From Neospora caninum Liverpool (lineage: Eukaryota; Apicomplexa; Conoidasida; Eucoccidiorida; Sarcocystidae): a DNA stretch of 64,000 nucleotides. The notes beneath the pieces were generated by a model. That model saw only the letters and a list, made by a program, of their open reading frames with translations. It searched no databases and was not told where the DNA came from. The position numbers were made by a program, and so were the translations under genes. The stretch covers positions 558,001-622,000 of the forward strand of contig NC_018397.1 in NCBI RefSeq assembly GCF_000208865.1. The letters run 5' to 3'. Of this stretch, positions 1 to 12,669 are shown piece after piece (position 1 is the stretch's first letter; each line of letters starts with the position of its first letter).

Positions 1-1490
1 CGGCCTGCGCGGCCGGTTCGGCCCGCCCGGTGGATGTACGTGTCGACGTCCCTCGGTGGCGAGATCTGAATCACCAGGGACAAGTCGTCCACGTGCAAAC
101 CGCGCGCCGCGACGTCCGTGGCCACGAGACACGCGAACTTTCCTTTTTTGAAGGCGTTCAGCGTCGCTTCCCGCTGGTTCTGCGGAATGTCGCCGTGCAG
201 AGGAGCACACAAGTGGCGGATGTTGGAAGCCACGGCGATCGAGTTCACTTCCTGCTTCGTCTCCGCAAAGATGATGACCGAGGAAGCCCGCCCTGGGGGC
301 GTGTACAGCGACAGCAAGTCACCGAGGACGTGCGCGCGAGACTGCCAGGCGCAGAAGAGGACCAGGTGCTCAATCGTGCCTTTCTTCGCGTCGGCCGGAG
401 ACGACGAAGACGCCGCACTGGCTTTCTCCTGCAGCTTCACAACATCCACTACCACGCGGTCTTTCCGCATGAAACGGTCCGCGAGCGTCAGCGCCCACTG
501 GGGCAGCGTCGCAGTGAAGAGGAGCATCTGGAGCGGAGGCACGTCGTCCGAGTCCGCTTCTCTTTCCTTCTTCGTCCACTGCAGGATCTCCTCGACGTCT
601 TCGCGGAACCCCATCTCGAGCATCCGGTCCGCCTCGTCGAGCACGACGGCCTCAAGCTGCTTCCCGCCGATCTCGCCGCGATCCATGAAATCTTTGAAGC
701 GGCCTGGACACGCGACCACGACGGAGACGCCGCTGCGCAGCTTCTGCAGCTGCGGATACTCCGCGGCTCCGCCGTACAGGCAGACTGACGCGAGGCGCCC
801 GCCCAGGAGGGTGTCGAACTCCTCGTGGACCTGCTGCGCCAGTTCGCGAGTCGGGAGGAGTGCGACGATCCGCGGCTTCTCCCGCCTCTTCAGGCCGGCG
901 TCGCCGACTGACGCGCACACGCGCTCGACGAGGGGCAGCGCAAACGCAATGGTTTTCCCCGTCCCGGTGCGGGCTCGCCCGATGAAGTCGTGCCCCGCAA
1001 AAACGTCTTTGTACGCAGCCTGCTGCACAGGAAGAAGGTGGGTGATGTTCCGTCTCTGCAGCGACTTCAGCGACTGCTTCGACAAGTTGTAGTTCGACAG
1101 CAGACCTGCTTCAGACGCCGGGAGAGCGTCGTCTGTGGACGCGCTGCCAAGCTGCTTGGCCTTCTTTTCGTCCTTTGCACCTTTGTGCGACGGCGAAGAG
1201 GACGCGTCCGAAGACTCGCCTCTCGAACGCTTCTTGGCCGCAGCCGCGGAAGATGACGCAGACGCGGCAACAGAGGCCGCATCGGGACTCGCCTCCTCAG
1301 CAGTCTCATTCGCGTGCCTTCGCTTTTTGAGAGGCTTCTCCTCGACGGCGCTCGCCTCTTTGCGAGGCGGACGAGATGCTTCCGTTGTGCACGCGTCGCC
1401 TTCTTCACCGATGCGCTTCTTTCTCTTTGCGGATGAACGGGCGTCGGTTCCCTCGCGGGAAGACATGCGCCGGTCCGCTTCGGGCGCCAT
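1..1490 (-). CDS. DEAD-box RNA helicase, DDX21/Gu-like (5' part, cut by window edge)
   Basis: An uninterrupted minus-strand frame runs from the ATG at 1490 to base 1 (about 496 codons) and leaves the window inside motif VI. Residues 1-135 are a Lys/Arg/Ser/Glu-rich nuclear-type extension. The helicase core follows: Q-motif region (NITHLLPVQQAAY), motif I ARTGTGKT, Ia PTRELA, ACPGR (Ib), DEAD (II), TAT in place of SAT (III), FAETK (IV), TDVAARGLHVDD (V) and HRAGRTGRAGR (VI). Motif I with ARTGTGKT and the ACPGR/MGFREDVEEIL context resemble the nucleolar DDX21/DDX50 (Gu) group, which acts in rRNA processing. The expected C-terminal GUCT region lies outside the window, so the subgroup is an inference. 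The DEAD-box assignment itself is directly visible. The first ATG is used because no earlier in-frame coding sequence is apparent and 1491-1560 looks like leader. Confidence 0.93.
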   Translation of the reverse strand, partial: MAPEADRRMSSREGTDARSSAKRKKRIGEEGDACTTEASRPPRKEASAVEEKPLKKRRHANETAEEASPDAASVAASASSSAAAAKKRSRGESSDASSSPSHKGAKDEKKAKQLGSASTDDALPASEAGLLSNYNLSKQSLKSLQRRNITHLLPVQQAAYKDVFAGHDFIGRARTGTGKTIAFALPLVERVCASVGDAGLKRREKPRIVALLPTRELAQQVHEEFDTLLGGRLASVCLYGGAAEYPQLQKLRSGVSVVVACPGRFKDFMDRGEIGGKQLEAVVLDEADRMLEMGFREDVEEILQWTKKEREADSDDVPPLQMLLFTATLPQWALTLADRFMRKDRVVVDVVKLQEKASAASSSSPADAKKGTIEHLVLFCAWQSRAHVLGDLLSLYTPPGRASSVIIFAETKQEVNSIAVASNIRHLCAPLHGDIPQNQREATLNAFKKGKFACLVATDVAARGLHVDDLSLVIQISPPRDVDTYIHRAGRTGRAG

Positions 1491-3059
1491 CCCCACTTTT
1501 CTCGTCTGTATTTCGCGTCAGTGACTAACGCGCCGACAACGCAGCTTCCACGCTGGCTCTGCAGACTCAGCCACACAGATGGGGGGGGAAACGGAGCTGG
1601 GTTGGTCCCCAAATGTCAGGTGTACGTACACGTGGGTTCACGGCCAGCAACGATGCGGAAGGCGCACCGGGTCACGCCGCGCACGTTTCTTCCAGGCAGA
1701 ACAGAATTTCTGCGGAGTGCGGGGGAGAGAAGAAGGGACTCCTCAGAGAGGCGCAGGAAACGGAGAACTGCCTGAAATGTATAGTCTTAGTACGCGGCCG
1801 CGGGTTTCGCCCAGGAAATTTCAAGGCCGTTCGCGGCTGCCAGCACAAAGGCAGACGTCCCTCCCAAACCTGACGCCACACGAGGCCTCCACGCAGAGAG
1901 TTGAATAGTCAGGTCACAGACAGAAAATGCGGTAGGTAAGAGGCTGAAGATATGCACATTCCTCTAATTCTTTAGCGGACCCCGCATCGCAAATCGAGGT
2001 CGCCAGCTGTGTGGGGCAACTCGGCGACACGGCACATGGGAGCGGCCGGCCTCCTCAGGAAGAAACGAAAGAGGGAAGCAAGAGACCCACGAAAGAACCG
2101 CACAAAAAGCAGAGTTGCAGTTCCAGCTCTTTCAAGTCCAGTTTCAAGCCTCCGCGCCCTCGTACGGCCCTCGTTTTCATGTTTCTGGCGCATCGAGGCG
2201 CGGCAAATCAGTCAGCGACTTCGCTGCTGTCGCTCTTTGCGGATCGCGCATGCAAAATTGGGCACACGAGCACGGGGAGCTCGTCTCTCGCCAACGCGCC
2301 TCGGCAAAGCTACCGGGGCCGGAACACACGCTGGTTTTTCGGCGTCCTCTCTGCGTTTCGTGGAGGAAACAGAGTGAAACGTCTTCTTCGCGGGACAGTG
2401 CGTTTTCGTCCACAGGTCTCCAGCCGATCTTGAAATGGTGTGCATGTGTCGCGGGGCTCCGCAGGAACGAGACAGCACAGAGGGACCCAGCGTTGCGAGA
2501 TGGCAGCTGATCTTCGGCAGCGGAGAAAACGGGGCTTCCCACCAGCTTGTCTTTAAGACACGGCAATCCTGTTTTTTTTCTCGCGAAAGCTGGGAGGCTG
2601 AATGTGCGTGGCGAGGGAAACAGAGGAAAGACAAAAGCTCTTCGGTCTTTTGGGGGACGTCGAGGGAATCCCCCTTGGTTCTCGCCCTCCGTCCAGTTGC
2701 AACGTGCACTCCACGCTCCTCTCGACAATGGGGTAGGTCAAAACCTGCGTTTTGCATGCCCCTCGTGTCCTTGCCCAAACGTGGCTTTCTCGCGCTCCTT
2801 TCTCGCCACAAAAGCGACAAGCTGCTCTTTCTCCTCGCCTAAACTGCCGGCGTCTCTCTGGGGCTTTGTCTCTCCCCTTTCGGCCCCTCACGACCTCGCG
2901 AGGCCACGGCGATTACCAACATCTCCTCTTGTGTGTGTCTCTTCCTCTCGCAACGAGCGCACCTTTCCTTCACCCTCTTCTCGCTCTTCTCAATTCCCTT
3001 CCCACGACTCCTCCCGCTGTCGCCTGTCGCAAACCGTCCCCCCAGTCTCCTCTCCCGAT
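1491..3059. other. Divergent intergenic region between helicase and transporter
   Basis: This is presumed shared 5' flank for the minus-strand helicase and the plus-strand transporter. It contains a perfect near-palindromic TGTACGTACA at 1621-1630 and a strongly CT-rich stretch at 2840-3059 just before the transporter ATG, which looks like 5' UTR. Several open frames cross it, but none has recognisable protein features. Confidence 0.6.
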
Positions 3060-3731
3060 ATGGATCTGCGCACGGACTCTGGGGCCTTCGCGGCTGCTGA
3101 GCCCATGGCCCCCTCGCCAGGAGCTCCAGACTCGCCTCTCTCTGAAGCTTATCTGCCTGCCTCAACTGCCGCGTTTTCCGCTCTGCCACAAGCTGGCTTC
3201 TCGCAGTCTGCGACCTCAGCTGCGCAGCGGGGAGAGAAGGTCGGGAACCGACTTCACGCGAGACGACCGCGTGACGCAAACACAGACGGTCCGAGAGACA
3301 ACAGGGCTGACTCCACACACACGTGTCCTGGTGGAGAAGACGCGAATTCCTGGACAACGGATCGACGTTCTTTTCCCTGGTCGCCTGCGTCCAGCAGAAC
3401 GCAGCAAAGCCGGACACAGGAGAGACGTCTCAAGACACCTACAGGCGCAAAACACGCAGAAAAAGGTGAAAAGGTGGCGAAGAAACGGAACTTCTTTTTC
3501 CGTTTCCTCGATCGAGAAGGCGAAGAACCTCTCCATATCAACGTCTACCTCATGTACGTTGCCTTCGCTATGCACAGCACTGGAGCACATCTTCCACGTC
3601 TTCTCTCCCGTCCAGCGCATGAAGACACCTCGATCCCCCTTCACACCGACCCCTCCTTGCTAACGGCTCGGTTCCTGTGCGCGTTCATACTACTTTGCAT
3701 CCACGCATATATATATGTATATGTATCTGTA

Positions 3732-3771
<40 letters not shown>

Positions 3772-6700
3772 TGGAAGTGCATGCATAACTAGCTACCACT
3801 GGATGTATGTATATGCACACGCCGAGAGCCGGAGAACAGGAGGCGATGTGGACTACACAGTCGCCAGTGGAAGGGACCGCTCTTTTGAGAATGCGCGCCG
3901 CGACCGTACAGGGTCTGCTGGTCTCATTTCCGAACGTTTCTCCCTCCTATGGTGCCCCGCAAAAAAGGTTGTATCTTTAGGGGCGTAGTCGACAGTCATA
4001 GGGCAGATGGCTTTCATATTTCCACATGTACATATTTACAGTCATGAATGGATAGAGAAGTGGAGGTATGAATCCACATGTGTGTAAAGTATCTGTACGC
4101 ATATCTCTCCCTGTCCTCGCAGGTATACGATTTTCGGTGTCCATTCTGCCTTCTGTCTTCCAAACTTCGTGTGTTTCTCCTTCAGGCTCTACTTCCGCGT
4201 AGTGAACTCCGTTTCGTACGCCGCGCGAGCGGCAGCAATCTTCGACACTTACCTTCACATGCGGTTCGGAGGCAACCGGGCTGTAAGGGCATCCAAGGTC
4301 GACATCTTGACACAAGCACATTCACACATATGCATATCTGCGGACTTCACATATATGGTCTACGGCTGTACATGCAGAGATAGCTATATACTAAAAATGT
4401 ATATACGTATAGATAGATAAACCGACAGATATAGATGGTGCTGCGTCAGTATTGCTGTAGCCTGAGGGTTTGGCCCAGGTCCATTAAGTTTTCCCGTTGT
4501 TTTTTTTCGTTCATTCAGATTGGAACCCTCGTCTCTTTCAGCGGCCTCGTGACGATCGTCGTGGCTCCGCTAGCTGGCGTTGTCGCTGATCGTTTCAAGT
4601 CGCATCGAAGCACCTTTCTCCGCGTTTCTGCTCTCTTTGGCTTCGCCTGCATTTGTAAGGAAAACCCAAGTGCTAAAGACGGCGAATGTCCGCCGTCCCT
4701 CAGACAGGTCGCTTTGATTCTGTGTTGTTCCAGAAGACGAAAAACGCTCCACAGGTCTTACCGTTAACCTAGGGCGTGTCGGGCCTCTCTTTTCGGAGGA
4801 AGAAAAAACGATTGAGGCTCCAGCAACCTCGCCGTTCTCTCTGTTGCTCCTGTGGCAGTTCCTCTGAAAAAAGTCGAGACCGAGACGGAGGAGAATGCGA
4901 GGAGGGTAAAAGCGATACAGTGTCGTCCAGTCACGTATCTACTCATATATATAGATATAGATAGATGTAGATAGATGTAGATATAGATAGATATAGATAG
5001 ATAGATGTAGATAGATATAGATAGATGTAGATGTAGATATAGATAGATAGATATAGAGAGATATAGAGAGATAGATAGATTTAGATGTAGATGTACATAG
5101 ATAGATATAGATATAGATAGATATGTAGATAGATATAGATATGTAGATAGATACAGATAGATAGAGGTGTAATGTATGGTTGGCGAACGATGGTTTCGCG
5201 AGCATTTTGGCCTTCCACAGAGAGGAGCCCAGGGTTTTGTGGGTCTTCAAGATCGAGCTTTGATGTCATACGGCAGAATCGCCCTGTGTGTTCCTGCGTT
5301 CCAGCGCGTTTTTTTCGTTTTGCCCTTCGACCGGCGTCTTGGTCACGTTCGCGTGGGCGCCCTGCCGTGTTTCCGGTTTTTGCGGCTGCTCGGAGATCTG
5401 TTAAAGCGTGCAGAAACGCTTTCCCGGGTCTGTTTCTCGTTCCCCTGTCTGCGGTTGCCTCTCAGACGTGAACTGGCTGGCCGTGAGCGCGGACAGTTTC
5501 TCTCTCTTCGTCCTCAACACGTTCATGTGGAAGGCGTGGTGGGAATTCGTCACAGTCTGCACGGAGGCACTCTTCAATGACTGCATTCCGCCAGGTGCGC
5601 GAGTCCTGCAGAGAGAAGAAGCGCAGGCGGGGGGAAGGAGGCGACTGCGCAAAACAAACGGAAGACGCTCAAGAGTGGGAAGCCGCGGAAGTCAAGAAGC
5701 GGAAAACGAAGAAGTCGAAAAGGAAGAAGACGAAAAGGAAGACGAGAAAGGAAGTCTGATGTGTTGGGTCTTCTGTTTTGTGTTTTCTCTCCCCGCCATC
5801 CCTGTTCAGTGTTTCGCTTCTCGTTTCGTTTCGCGAATTTGCTTCCAGGACGAAGAAGCGAGTTGTATGTGTATCGAAGAATCGCTGCGACTCTCGCCAA
5901 CGGCGTCGGCCCTCTCTTCTCTTTGGCAGTCTTCCTCCTCGAAGGCAACGCGTGGAGTCTGCCTGTGCTTCACAGTGTTCTCCACGTCGGCCTCATTCTC
6001 ACCGTGCCTCAGGTTCGTCTCTTCCCCGCCCGTGTCGTTTAACCCGCCTGTGAGTACTCTTTGCGTTCGGCCTCCGCCTGTCCAGCGTTCTTGCTTGCGC
6101 GTCGTCACTGACGGTCTTTCTCTCGTTTCTTCGGAGTCGTGAAGGTTTTTTCCCTCAGGAACTCTCTTCCTTGTGCCCCATGTCTTTCGCCGATGTGCTG
6201 CATCTATGCATATGCACCGTTAGGTACGCGCTAGACACGAGTTTATGACTACTGTGCTTCTCCTGTTCCTTTATCAGGCACCACTAAGTATCCTGTGTAC
6301 AGATGCATGCATGTGCACTCCCATCTCTCTCTCGGCCTACGTGTCTTCTGTCTGTGTTTCCATTGTGTTCTTCGCTCGCCTCCGTCCACGCGGGTCTCCT
6401 TCAGATGCTGCTTCTCTGGGTGTGGCGGGACGTGCCAGTGTCTCTTTCTGATTCCGCGCGTCTTCGCGATGAGGGAGAGAACGCAAAAGATTTCGCCCAA
6501 GGTGAAGCGGCGAGTGGACGCGGAGTACACAGAGCTGGGGAGGCGAGCCAGGGGGGCTCTCGGGATGCGGAGGAAGAGGCCAGTCTGGTGGGGGCAACCA
6601 ACCAAACAGAGCTCTTGGAAGATCAAAAGAAGCGCGAAGACTCCCGTCGGGCAGCCGTTCCATGGCTCGTCTTTGTTTCTCACTTTGTGACGTTCTGTGG

Positions 6701-9700
6701 AGCAGGTGAGCGCCAAGAATGGGAGAAAAAACACAGAAAACCAAACGGTAGAGATCGTAAAAAAACACAGCCTGTTGTCTCCCGAGAGGAACATTTAATC
6801 GCGAAGCGACAGTCCAACGCCTTTGAGTGTCGGATTTTCGTCCTTGTTGTAGTAGTTGCGCACACAGGCAAAACTCGTGAAGAGGCGCTGCAAAGTATGT
6901 TTTCGAGACATGCCTGGCGGGAGAGACAGCTAGCCTCTGGCGAGAGACATTGGGAACGTAGCGAGAGACCAGAATCTCCGGCATGACGCGGGGTGTGACG
7001 AACAGCGTCCAGAGACCAAGGACAGTCGTAGGCCGTGTACACCCCAGAGCGTCTCCTGAAGATCCATTCCTACGGGACCGTGTCCTTCTCTCTTCCTTTC
7101 TTGCTTTTCTCTTTTTTCTGGTGTATTCCCCCGGTTTTCCCCTTCTTTCCTGCCGTTCTTCCATGTGCTCTTCTCTCTTCCAACACCCCCTCCCTCCACC
7201 CTCCGTCTCTCTCGTCGCCTTGGTTCGCTTGTTCCCCGCCTCTCTGTCTTCTTCCCTTCTTCCCACGGTTCTGCTGCCGTCTCCGCTCTTTTTCTTCGAT
7301 GTGCTTCGCCTTTCCTTCGAATTCTTTTGTGTCTCCTTTGTTCCCCAGAGAGGGGCGCAGCGTGGGTTGCCTGACCCCGCCAGCAGGCGTCACACCGCGG
7401 CAGCCTCTCTGTTTCTCACTGGGCCCCTGGCCGCTGTGGCGTCATTCTTTTCACGCCTCTTGTCCAGTTCTTTTGCATGTGCCAACTTGTGCCTGTGTCC
7501 CTCAGGAATGACAGTGAAGTATTTCCCTTTGTTTTTCAAGTCGGAGTACCAGTTCCAACCCACGCAGACGTGTCTGCTTTCCTCTGTCTATACACTGTTC
7601 ATCGCCTTCTTCACTTACGGTAGGTGCCCACGGCCCGTTTCTTGTTTTTTTGCTCCTCTTCATTCCCACAAAAGGCCTGACGCCTATCTTCTTCCCTTTC
7701 TTGAGTTCGAGGCTCTCGAGTGCTTCATTGTCACGGAGTCGCTCTTTGATGGTGTTTACATTTCTCCCGGTCATCGCGTCGTGTACGGGCAGCCAGCAGG
7801 CCGGTCAAGAGACGACTATCAAGCAGATCAGAAGCACCGGCGGTAATCTGCGCACATCGTGGGAAACTCGAGCGTCCATGCTTAACCGGCTACTCTTTCC
7901 TTTCTTTGCTGTCATGTCTTTCTGGCGACGTGTGTGACCTCGGTTTGTTGTCGACCCGCAGTTATTCAGCACTTTGCCGCTTGTCTCGGACGCCCGCAGG
8001 CGTCGCTTCTCTTCACTGGATTGGGAATTTGGTGAGCCGTGTCTTTGGGGAGAGTACATGGAAGCAAGAAAACTCAGTCACGTTTATTTTTCGTCCCCAG
8101 GAAGCGGTACCCAACACACACGATCAGTGGACGCCCCGAAATATTGCACACACGTATACGCATATAGATTTGTGTATATGCATACTCAATACGCCTATAT
8201 ATATATATATATATATATTTGGGTGTATCTGCTTGTGTCCTGACCTCTGTTGTTGCTGTGGCTATGCTGATGTGAACTGATGTGGCGTTCCCGGATTTGC
8301 TCTTCTTTTCTTTGAAAAGGCGCCGCGAGCCGGAGCGGGGAGAAATATGTTTTTCGCAGGGGGGTCTGGGCACCAGCGACTGGTTGTCTTTGTAGAGCTT
8401 TGCCGACTCTCTGACATGTGCTGTCTCCAACGCGAAAGGTGTACCTGAGAAAGGTGGCGACCTACGCTGAGCTGTGTGTTGTTTCTCCGGCGTGTCTCTT
8501 CTGCAGTTGCCTCTTTCTCCTTGCCTCCTTTCACTACCTGCCACTCGTCATCGTCTTCTACCTCTTCAGGTAATTTCATCGAACTGGGCTGTCGTGCGTT
8601 CTGGTGTACCCCGCGAATGTGTATCAAACCCGCGATTGCTGCGGGTGTATCCGTCCCGTATTTCTGTCCTTTTGCTCCGTCGGCCGCTTCAGTGGCAAGC
8701 GGAGTGCATCTGCATCGTCTTCTCCCTGGGTAGCCGAAGGGGCGGCGGAAAGGTGAGACCTCGGGTCTCCTGCGTAAGCATTAAGCATCTCTGCGAGATA
8801 GAGCTGCACATCTTCGTGCTTCTTTCGCCCTCTTCTCTTCACAGTATTTTCTCCCTCTCTCGGTTTCTCCTTCCTGTTACCTGTCTTCTTCCCATGTTCC
8901 GTCGTGCCCACCATGCCTATGTGTCCGTAAATGTAGGTGTGGAGATGCGGGGAGGTTCCACGTCTGGGGTTGCGAAGGCCTGGTATCGGGGCAGGATGGG
9001 CCTTCAGGGTGTCTCGGCTGTTTTTCCTGTTGCTGTGCGCGTTTCTCGCCTGCGGTGCAGAGGCGCGTTGCAGAACGCGTCGACGCCGATTGACCGGTCT
9101 CTGTTGATGGACTTCATTGATTCCAAAAACGTCGGGAAATGGAGTGCTATGCAGTCCGTGGCGACGATGACCTGGTCCCTATCCGCGCTCGTCGGCGGAT
9201 TCATTGCTGACAGCGTTTCTTACAGGCAGACGTTCGTGATTACAGGCAAGTGACGAGAGGAAGTCGCAAAACCTTAAGCCAACTGCAGGCGGAGAAGGGG
9301 TTGGGGGCAGAGCGCCGCCCCGGACCAGAGTCTTTTTTTCAGAGGCCGAACGCGACAGTTCGCACTTTGGGAATGCCGCGTTTTTGCCTGTGGAAGCTCC
9401 CGAGTCCCGCGAAAATTGCCTGGGGCAAGAAGCCCCAACTGGAGTGCCTCGAAAACAGGATCTGAGTGCCTGGAGAGTGTAGCGGGTGGCGAAGCTGGCT
9501 TATTATGTGGCACGGCGTAGCAGACGCCGGTGACGCGGGGACGAGGGCGCGGCGGGGCGGCAGCAAGAGGGAGGAGAATGGAGGGGAACAAACCGGTGCA
9601 AAATGCGCTGAACAACCGAAACCAGATCCACAGTCTCGCTTCGTCAGCGTGGGCTGTTTGGAATTTCATGTTACGCCAATCACAGATGGTTTGATTACCT

Positions 9701-10276
9701 TTTTGTGCACGAGCACATGCCGTTCAATTGGTCAATTTGTGGCGTGCGGTTCCTTTTTTCGCGTTACTTGGAAAGAGACACACGGGACCAGCGGCTGAGA
9801 CGAAGAAATGCGGACAGTTCCGCCGGAACATGGGAGGAAGAGCTTCAAGCAAACGTGTCTATTGCTGTCCTCTCTGTCGGAAAGCCCGAATTCTTCGCCT
9901 TGACTTTATTTCCGACCAGGGTTGAGTCTGATACACACCGTTCGCGACGGACCGACTCCGAGCTGGGGTCTGTGAACGTGGTAGGTTTTTTTCAGTGCCT
10001 CTCTCCGGTCCTGTTGTCACGCGGCATGTCGATTTTCGTCTTTTCTGTGCGCTCACCGAGTTTCCGTGTGTGTCCTGGGTCCGCTGTTTTTCCTTAGGGT
10101 GCGTCTACATCCTTGCAGAGCTCATTTACCTCCCGCTGCTGTGGCTAGTCCCGGCCCATCTCGACTCGGCGAGGAAGCCTCCTCGACCCAAGAGCAAAGG
10201 GAAGGAGGCAGAGGCACCGCTAGACGAGAATCGCCAAGGCGACGCGTCCGATGGAGAGGCGCGCTGCCCCGCATAG
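3060..10276 (+). CDS. Major facilitator superfamily transporter, 12 exons, 699 aa
   Basis: Exons read from splice signals: 3060-3553, 4186-4282, 4519-4654, 5466-5594, 5849-6012, 6405-6705, 7506-7619, 7675-7842, 7962-8031, 8507-8569, 9061-9245, 10098-10276. Every junction keeps frame and the sum is 2100 nt. The first exon gives a disordered cytosolic N-terminus of about 160 residues. Exons 2-3 encode the first helices and the MFS loop motif GVVADRFKSHR. Exons 4-5 hold further helices, and exon 6 is a hydrophilic central loop of about 100 residues separating the two six-helix halves. Exons 7-12 encode the second half, including GMTVKYFPLFFKS and RGALQNASTPIDRSLLMDF, then a hydrophilic tail. Substrate cannot be told; the protein should sit in a membrane. 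The last intron starts with GC instead of GT. The ATG at 3060 follows a CT-rich leader, although the frame is open back to 2547, so the start is uncertain. Confidence 0.83.
3703..3768. repeat. (TA)n-rich microsatellite in MFS intron 1
   Basis: An imperfect TATATG/TA tract ends in about 17 uninterrupted TA units and TGCATG. It lies within the first intron of the transporter. Translation of this tract generates meaningless Ile/Tyr-rich ORFs. Confidence 0.9.
4938..5167. repeat. GATA/GATGTA microsatellite in MFS intron 3
   Basis: About 230 bp of interspersed AGAT, AGATAT and AGATGT units inside the intron between exons 3 and 4. The Tyr/Ile/Ser-rich reverse-frame ORFs over it are repeat translations, not genes. 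Confidence 0.95.
8196..8218. repeat. (TA)n microsatellite in MFS intron 9
   Basis: An uninterrupted TA dinucleotide run of about 11 units lies in the intron after the exon ending at 8031. Confidence 0.9.
9246..10097 (+). other. GC-AG intron (last intron of MFS gene)
   Basis: The donor reads ACAG|GCAAGT at 9242-9251 and the acceptor TTTTTCCTTAG ends at 10097. Joining here keeps the frame (codon G|GG) and connects the VSYRQTFVIT segment to CVYILAELIYLPLLWL, the final membrane helix. No GT donor near 9245 gives an open frame. GC followed by AAGT is the usual context for the minor GC-AG class of U2 introns. Confidence 0.8.
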
Positions 10277-12669
10277 GTTCTTTCTGGACGCTGGTTCCCG
10301 TCCGCGTGTCTAAAGGGTCCGCAAGAGGCAGAGCGTGAAGAGAGAGGAGCGGCCGAGTTCGCGAGAAGAGAGAGAAAGTGTAGCTTGAGGTGCCATGCAG
10401 TGCAGAAGCAAGCAGATGGGGATCCAACTGGCCGGAGACGACCAAGGCTGGGCGTAGGGTCTGCGACACGGCCGGAGGGGCAGTCTTGCTCTTTGGGATT
10501 CGGTTTCGACAGAGAAAGAAAAATGTGCAGGCGATGTGGAGAGTGCTAGTAGGGGGAAGGAAAAAGGAAGGAAATCAGCAGTCGGAAGAGAGAGGTCAAC
10601 ACCCGGCAGAAGAAGTTAGAAGGATTCTAGTGGAAAGATGTACTAGAAAGCGTCGGGAAAGACGAAAGCGGGACGAAATAGCGGTGAAACGGGCGCGTGC
10701 CCGCCATTGCAACTCTGCAGTCAAGCAAAGCGGTTTGTCTTCGCATACATACTTCTTGGAACTGCTTATCCCCGCCGATGTTGCATAAAGTATGAAATGG
10801 ATGAAGGATTTCGTGAGTCATGCTTCGACATGTGTAGTCCGAGAAACAGTCGCCAGTGAAACAGGTTGCCTGCGTCCCATCCGACGCGGCTTTGTCGGCC
10901 CTGTACGGAGTCGCAAATAAGCAGGGGGCTGCCTCGCGTTTCAGGAGCGTCTGTGTTAGCTGAGATTCAGAGAAAGTCTAGCGTGCCTCTAGAGAACACG
11001 ATAAGCTTCGATTCTAGATAAGGCGCTGCGGGCGGTGTTGTGCACATCTGGAAGAACTGGAAATACTGGGCTGACAGATGCGCTGTACCCCTGTAATTGT
11101 CAGACATCTCCAGCATACAGACAGAAAGCAATGAAAACGAACTGTTGACGCGCGTCCATCGGATCACGTTGTGGAGCCCGTGTACCGACCGTCGGAATGA
11201 ATATATTACTTTAACAGTTTGCGAGCTCAAGTATTGATGTGCTCTGCGAAAAAGCACGGCAAAGGACGTAACACAGCAACGTGTCTCGAGACACTTTTTC
11301 TTTTTTCACGGAGTTCTAGCTCGCTTTTCACGAGTGAGACAAGCTGGCGAAACCGGTGAGTAGCGGTAATGTCAACCCGCGGTCCAACTGTTCCGTGTCG
11401 AGACTCAACGCACTACGAAAAATGTGTTCCTGCTTTTTGCTTTTGTTAGGAAATTCTGACACTCCACGTCTTGCCGCAAAGATTCCTTGTCTGTCTCGAT
11501 TCCTGGTTCCTAGGCCACTGCATTCGTGCTCCTCAGTGTATACTCACAAGCTCCAATCGTACCAAATTTGTTCTCACCTTTACCCGTCTGCATCCGAATG
11601 TATCTCGCGTTTTCCTGTATGCGTTCGCAAAACGAGCACAAGCGCTTTCTCCTCCCCGTTCCATTACCCAGCAGATTTAAGCGGCGGGTCGCCTGCTCGC
11701 TCCACGTCGTCGATCTATTGCAACTCATCCCCGACATTAAAAAGTTTTCATGCAAAAGTTAAGTTTTGCGCAAACAAGTCTCTCTCGATAGCTATTGAGT
11801 GAGGGTCGGATGATAACACCACCACACCGTTCCACTGAGATCTGCACAATTTCCTGTTTTTGAGCTTCCGACTCGCTCGAGACATCGCGCCCCTTCCTCC
11901 ACAGAACAACAGCCAAGCGCATCCCCTTCCACGTGGAAGTCCATTTGCTCCGTCATTAGCTCTTGTTCACGATAATCTGAGGTATTCCGACACTTCTTAC
12001 TGCATTTCAGAGTTCCAGAGGCACCAGCACGAATAACGATTCAGTGCCTAGAGCGTGGTACACTGAATCATAGTCCTGCAACATCAAAGAAGCATCACTC
12101 TTGTTCCCCCTCCTGTCTTGCTAGCGACGGCGAACAACTCAAATTCGCTGGATGGGGGCCGCCGAGACGCCTGACTCGTTAAATAAAGCCAGGCACACGA
12201 GAGTAGACAGAACGATCAGTGCTTCTCTCCGGAGCTCACATTGCAGTTGACATTTTCAGCAACTGAAAAAAACGAATATCCATCCGTAGCAGCCAACTCC
12301 TGTGCGTGCCAAGTCTGGAGCCATCTCTAAAGGCCGCAAGCTTAGACGCTAGTGTGTGCTAGCTGGCAGCGGTCGCGCGTCTCGTAGATTCAGGCTCATT
12401 CCAGAGAGGCACCCAACCACCCACGCAGCTGATAGCCATAATCTAGCTTAGACCCAACGCGAAACGCGATCTGTGTCTTTGAACTCGCAGCGACGCCCAA
12501 CAAAAGACGGTCAGCTAGCCATTTGCACCCTTTAAAAGAAGACACCGCGACAACAAGCGCAGACATCGTTACTTACGGCAGCGGTCGCCGGCCCGTTCTG
12601 CAGTTGATTCAGTGCACACCAGTTATATTCTTTTTCTGCGTAGCCTGCTAGTGCACTGATTTCGGCACG
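10277..12669. other. Intergenic region, no gene recognised
   Basis: About 2.4 kb between the MFS stop and the next ATG. It holds the transporter 3' flank and the promoter side of the secreted-protein gene. ORFs here lack signal peptides, domains or codon regularity. No repeat array or RNA gene was recognised. Confidence 0.5.

Noticed and set aside
2547..3059. N-terminal extension of the MFS protein back to 2547
   Set aside because: The extra 171 residues come from CT-rich leader-like DNA with no helix or domain. The ATG at 3060 is preferred, though not proven.
4939..5250. Tyr/Ile/Ser-rich minus-strand ORFs
   Set aside because: They are direct translations of the GATA microsatellite inside an intron.
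8439..8569. Longer version of MFS exon 10 starting after AAAG at 8438
   Set aside because: It does not match the phase left by exon 9, whereas the acceptor CTTCTGCAG ending at 8506 closes the frame and has a better pyrimidine tract.
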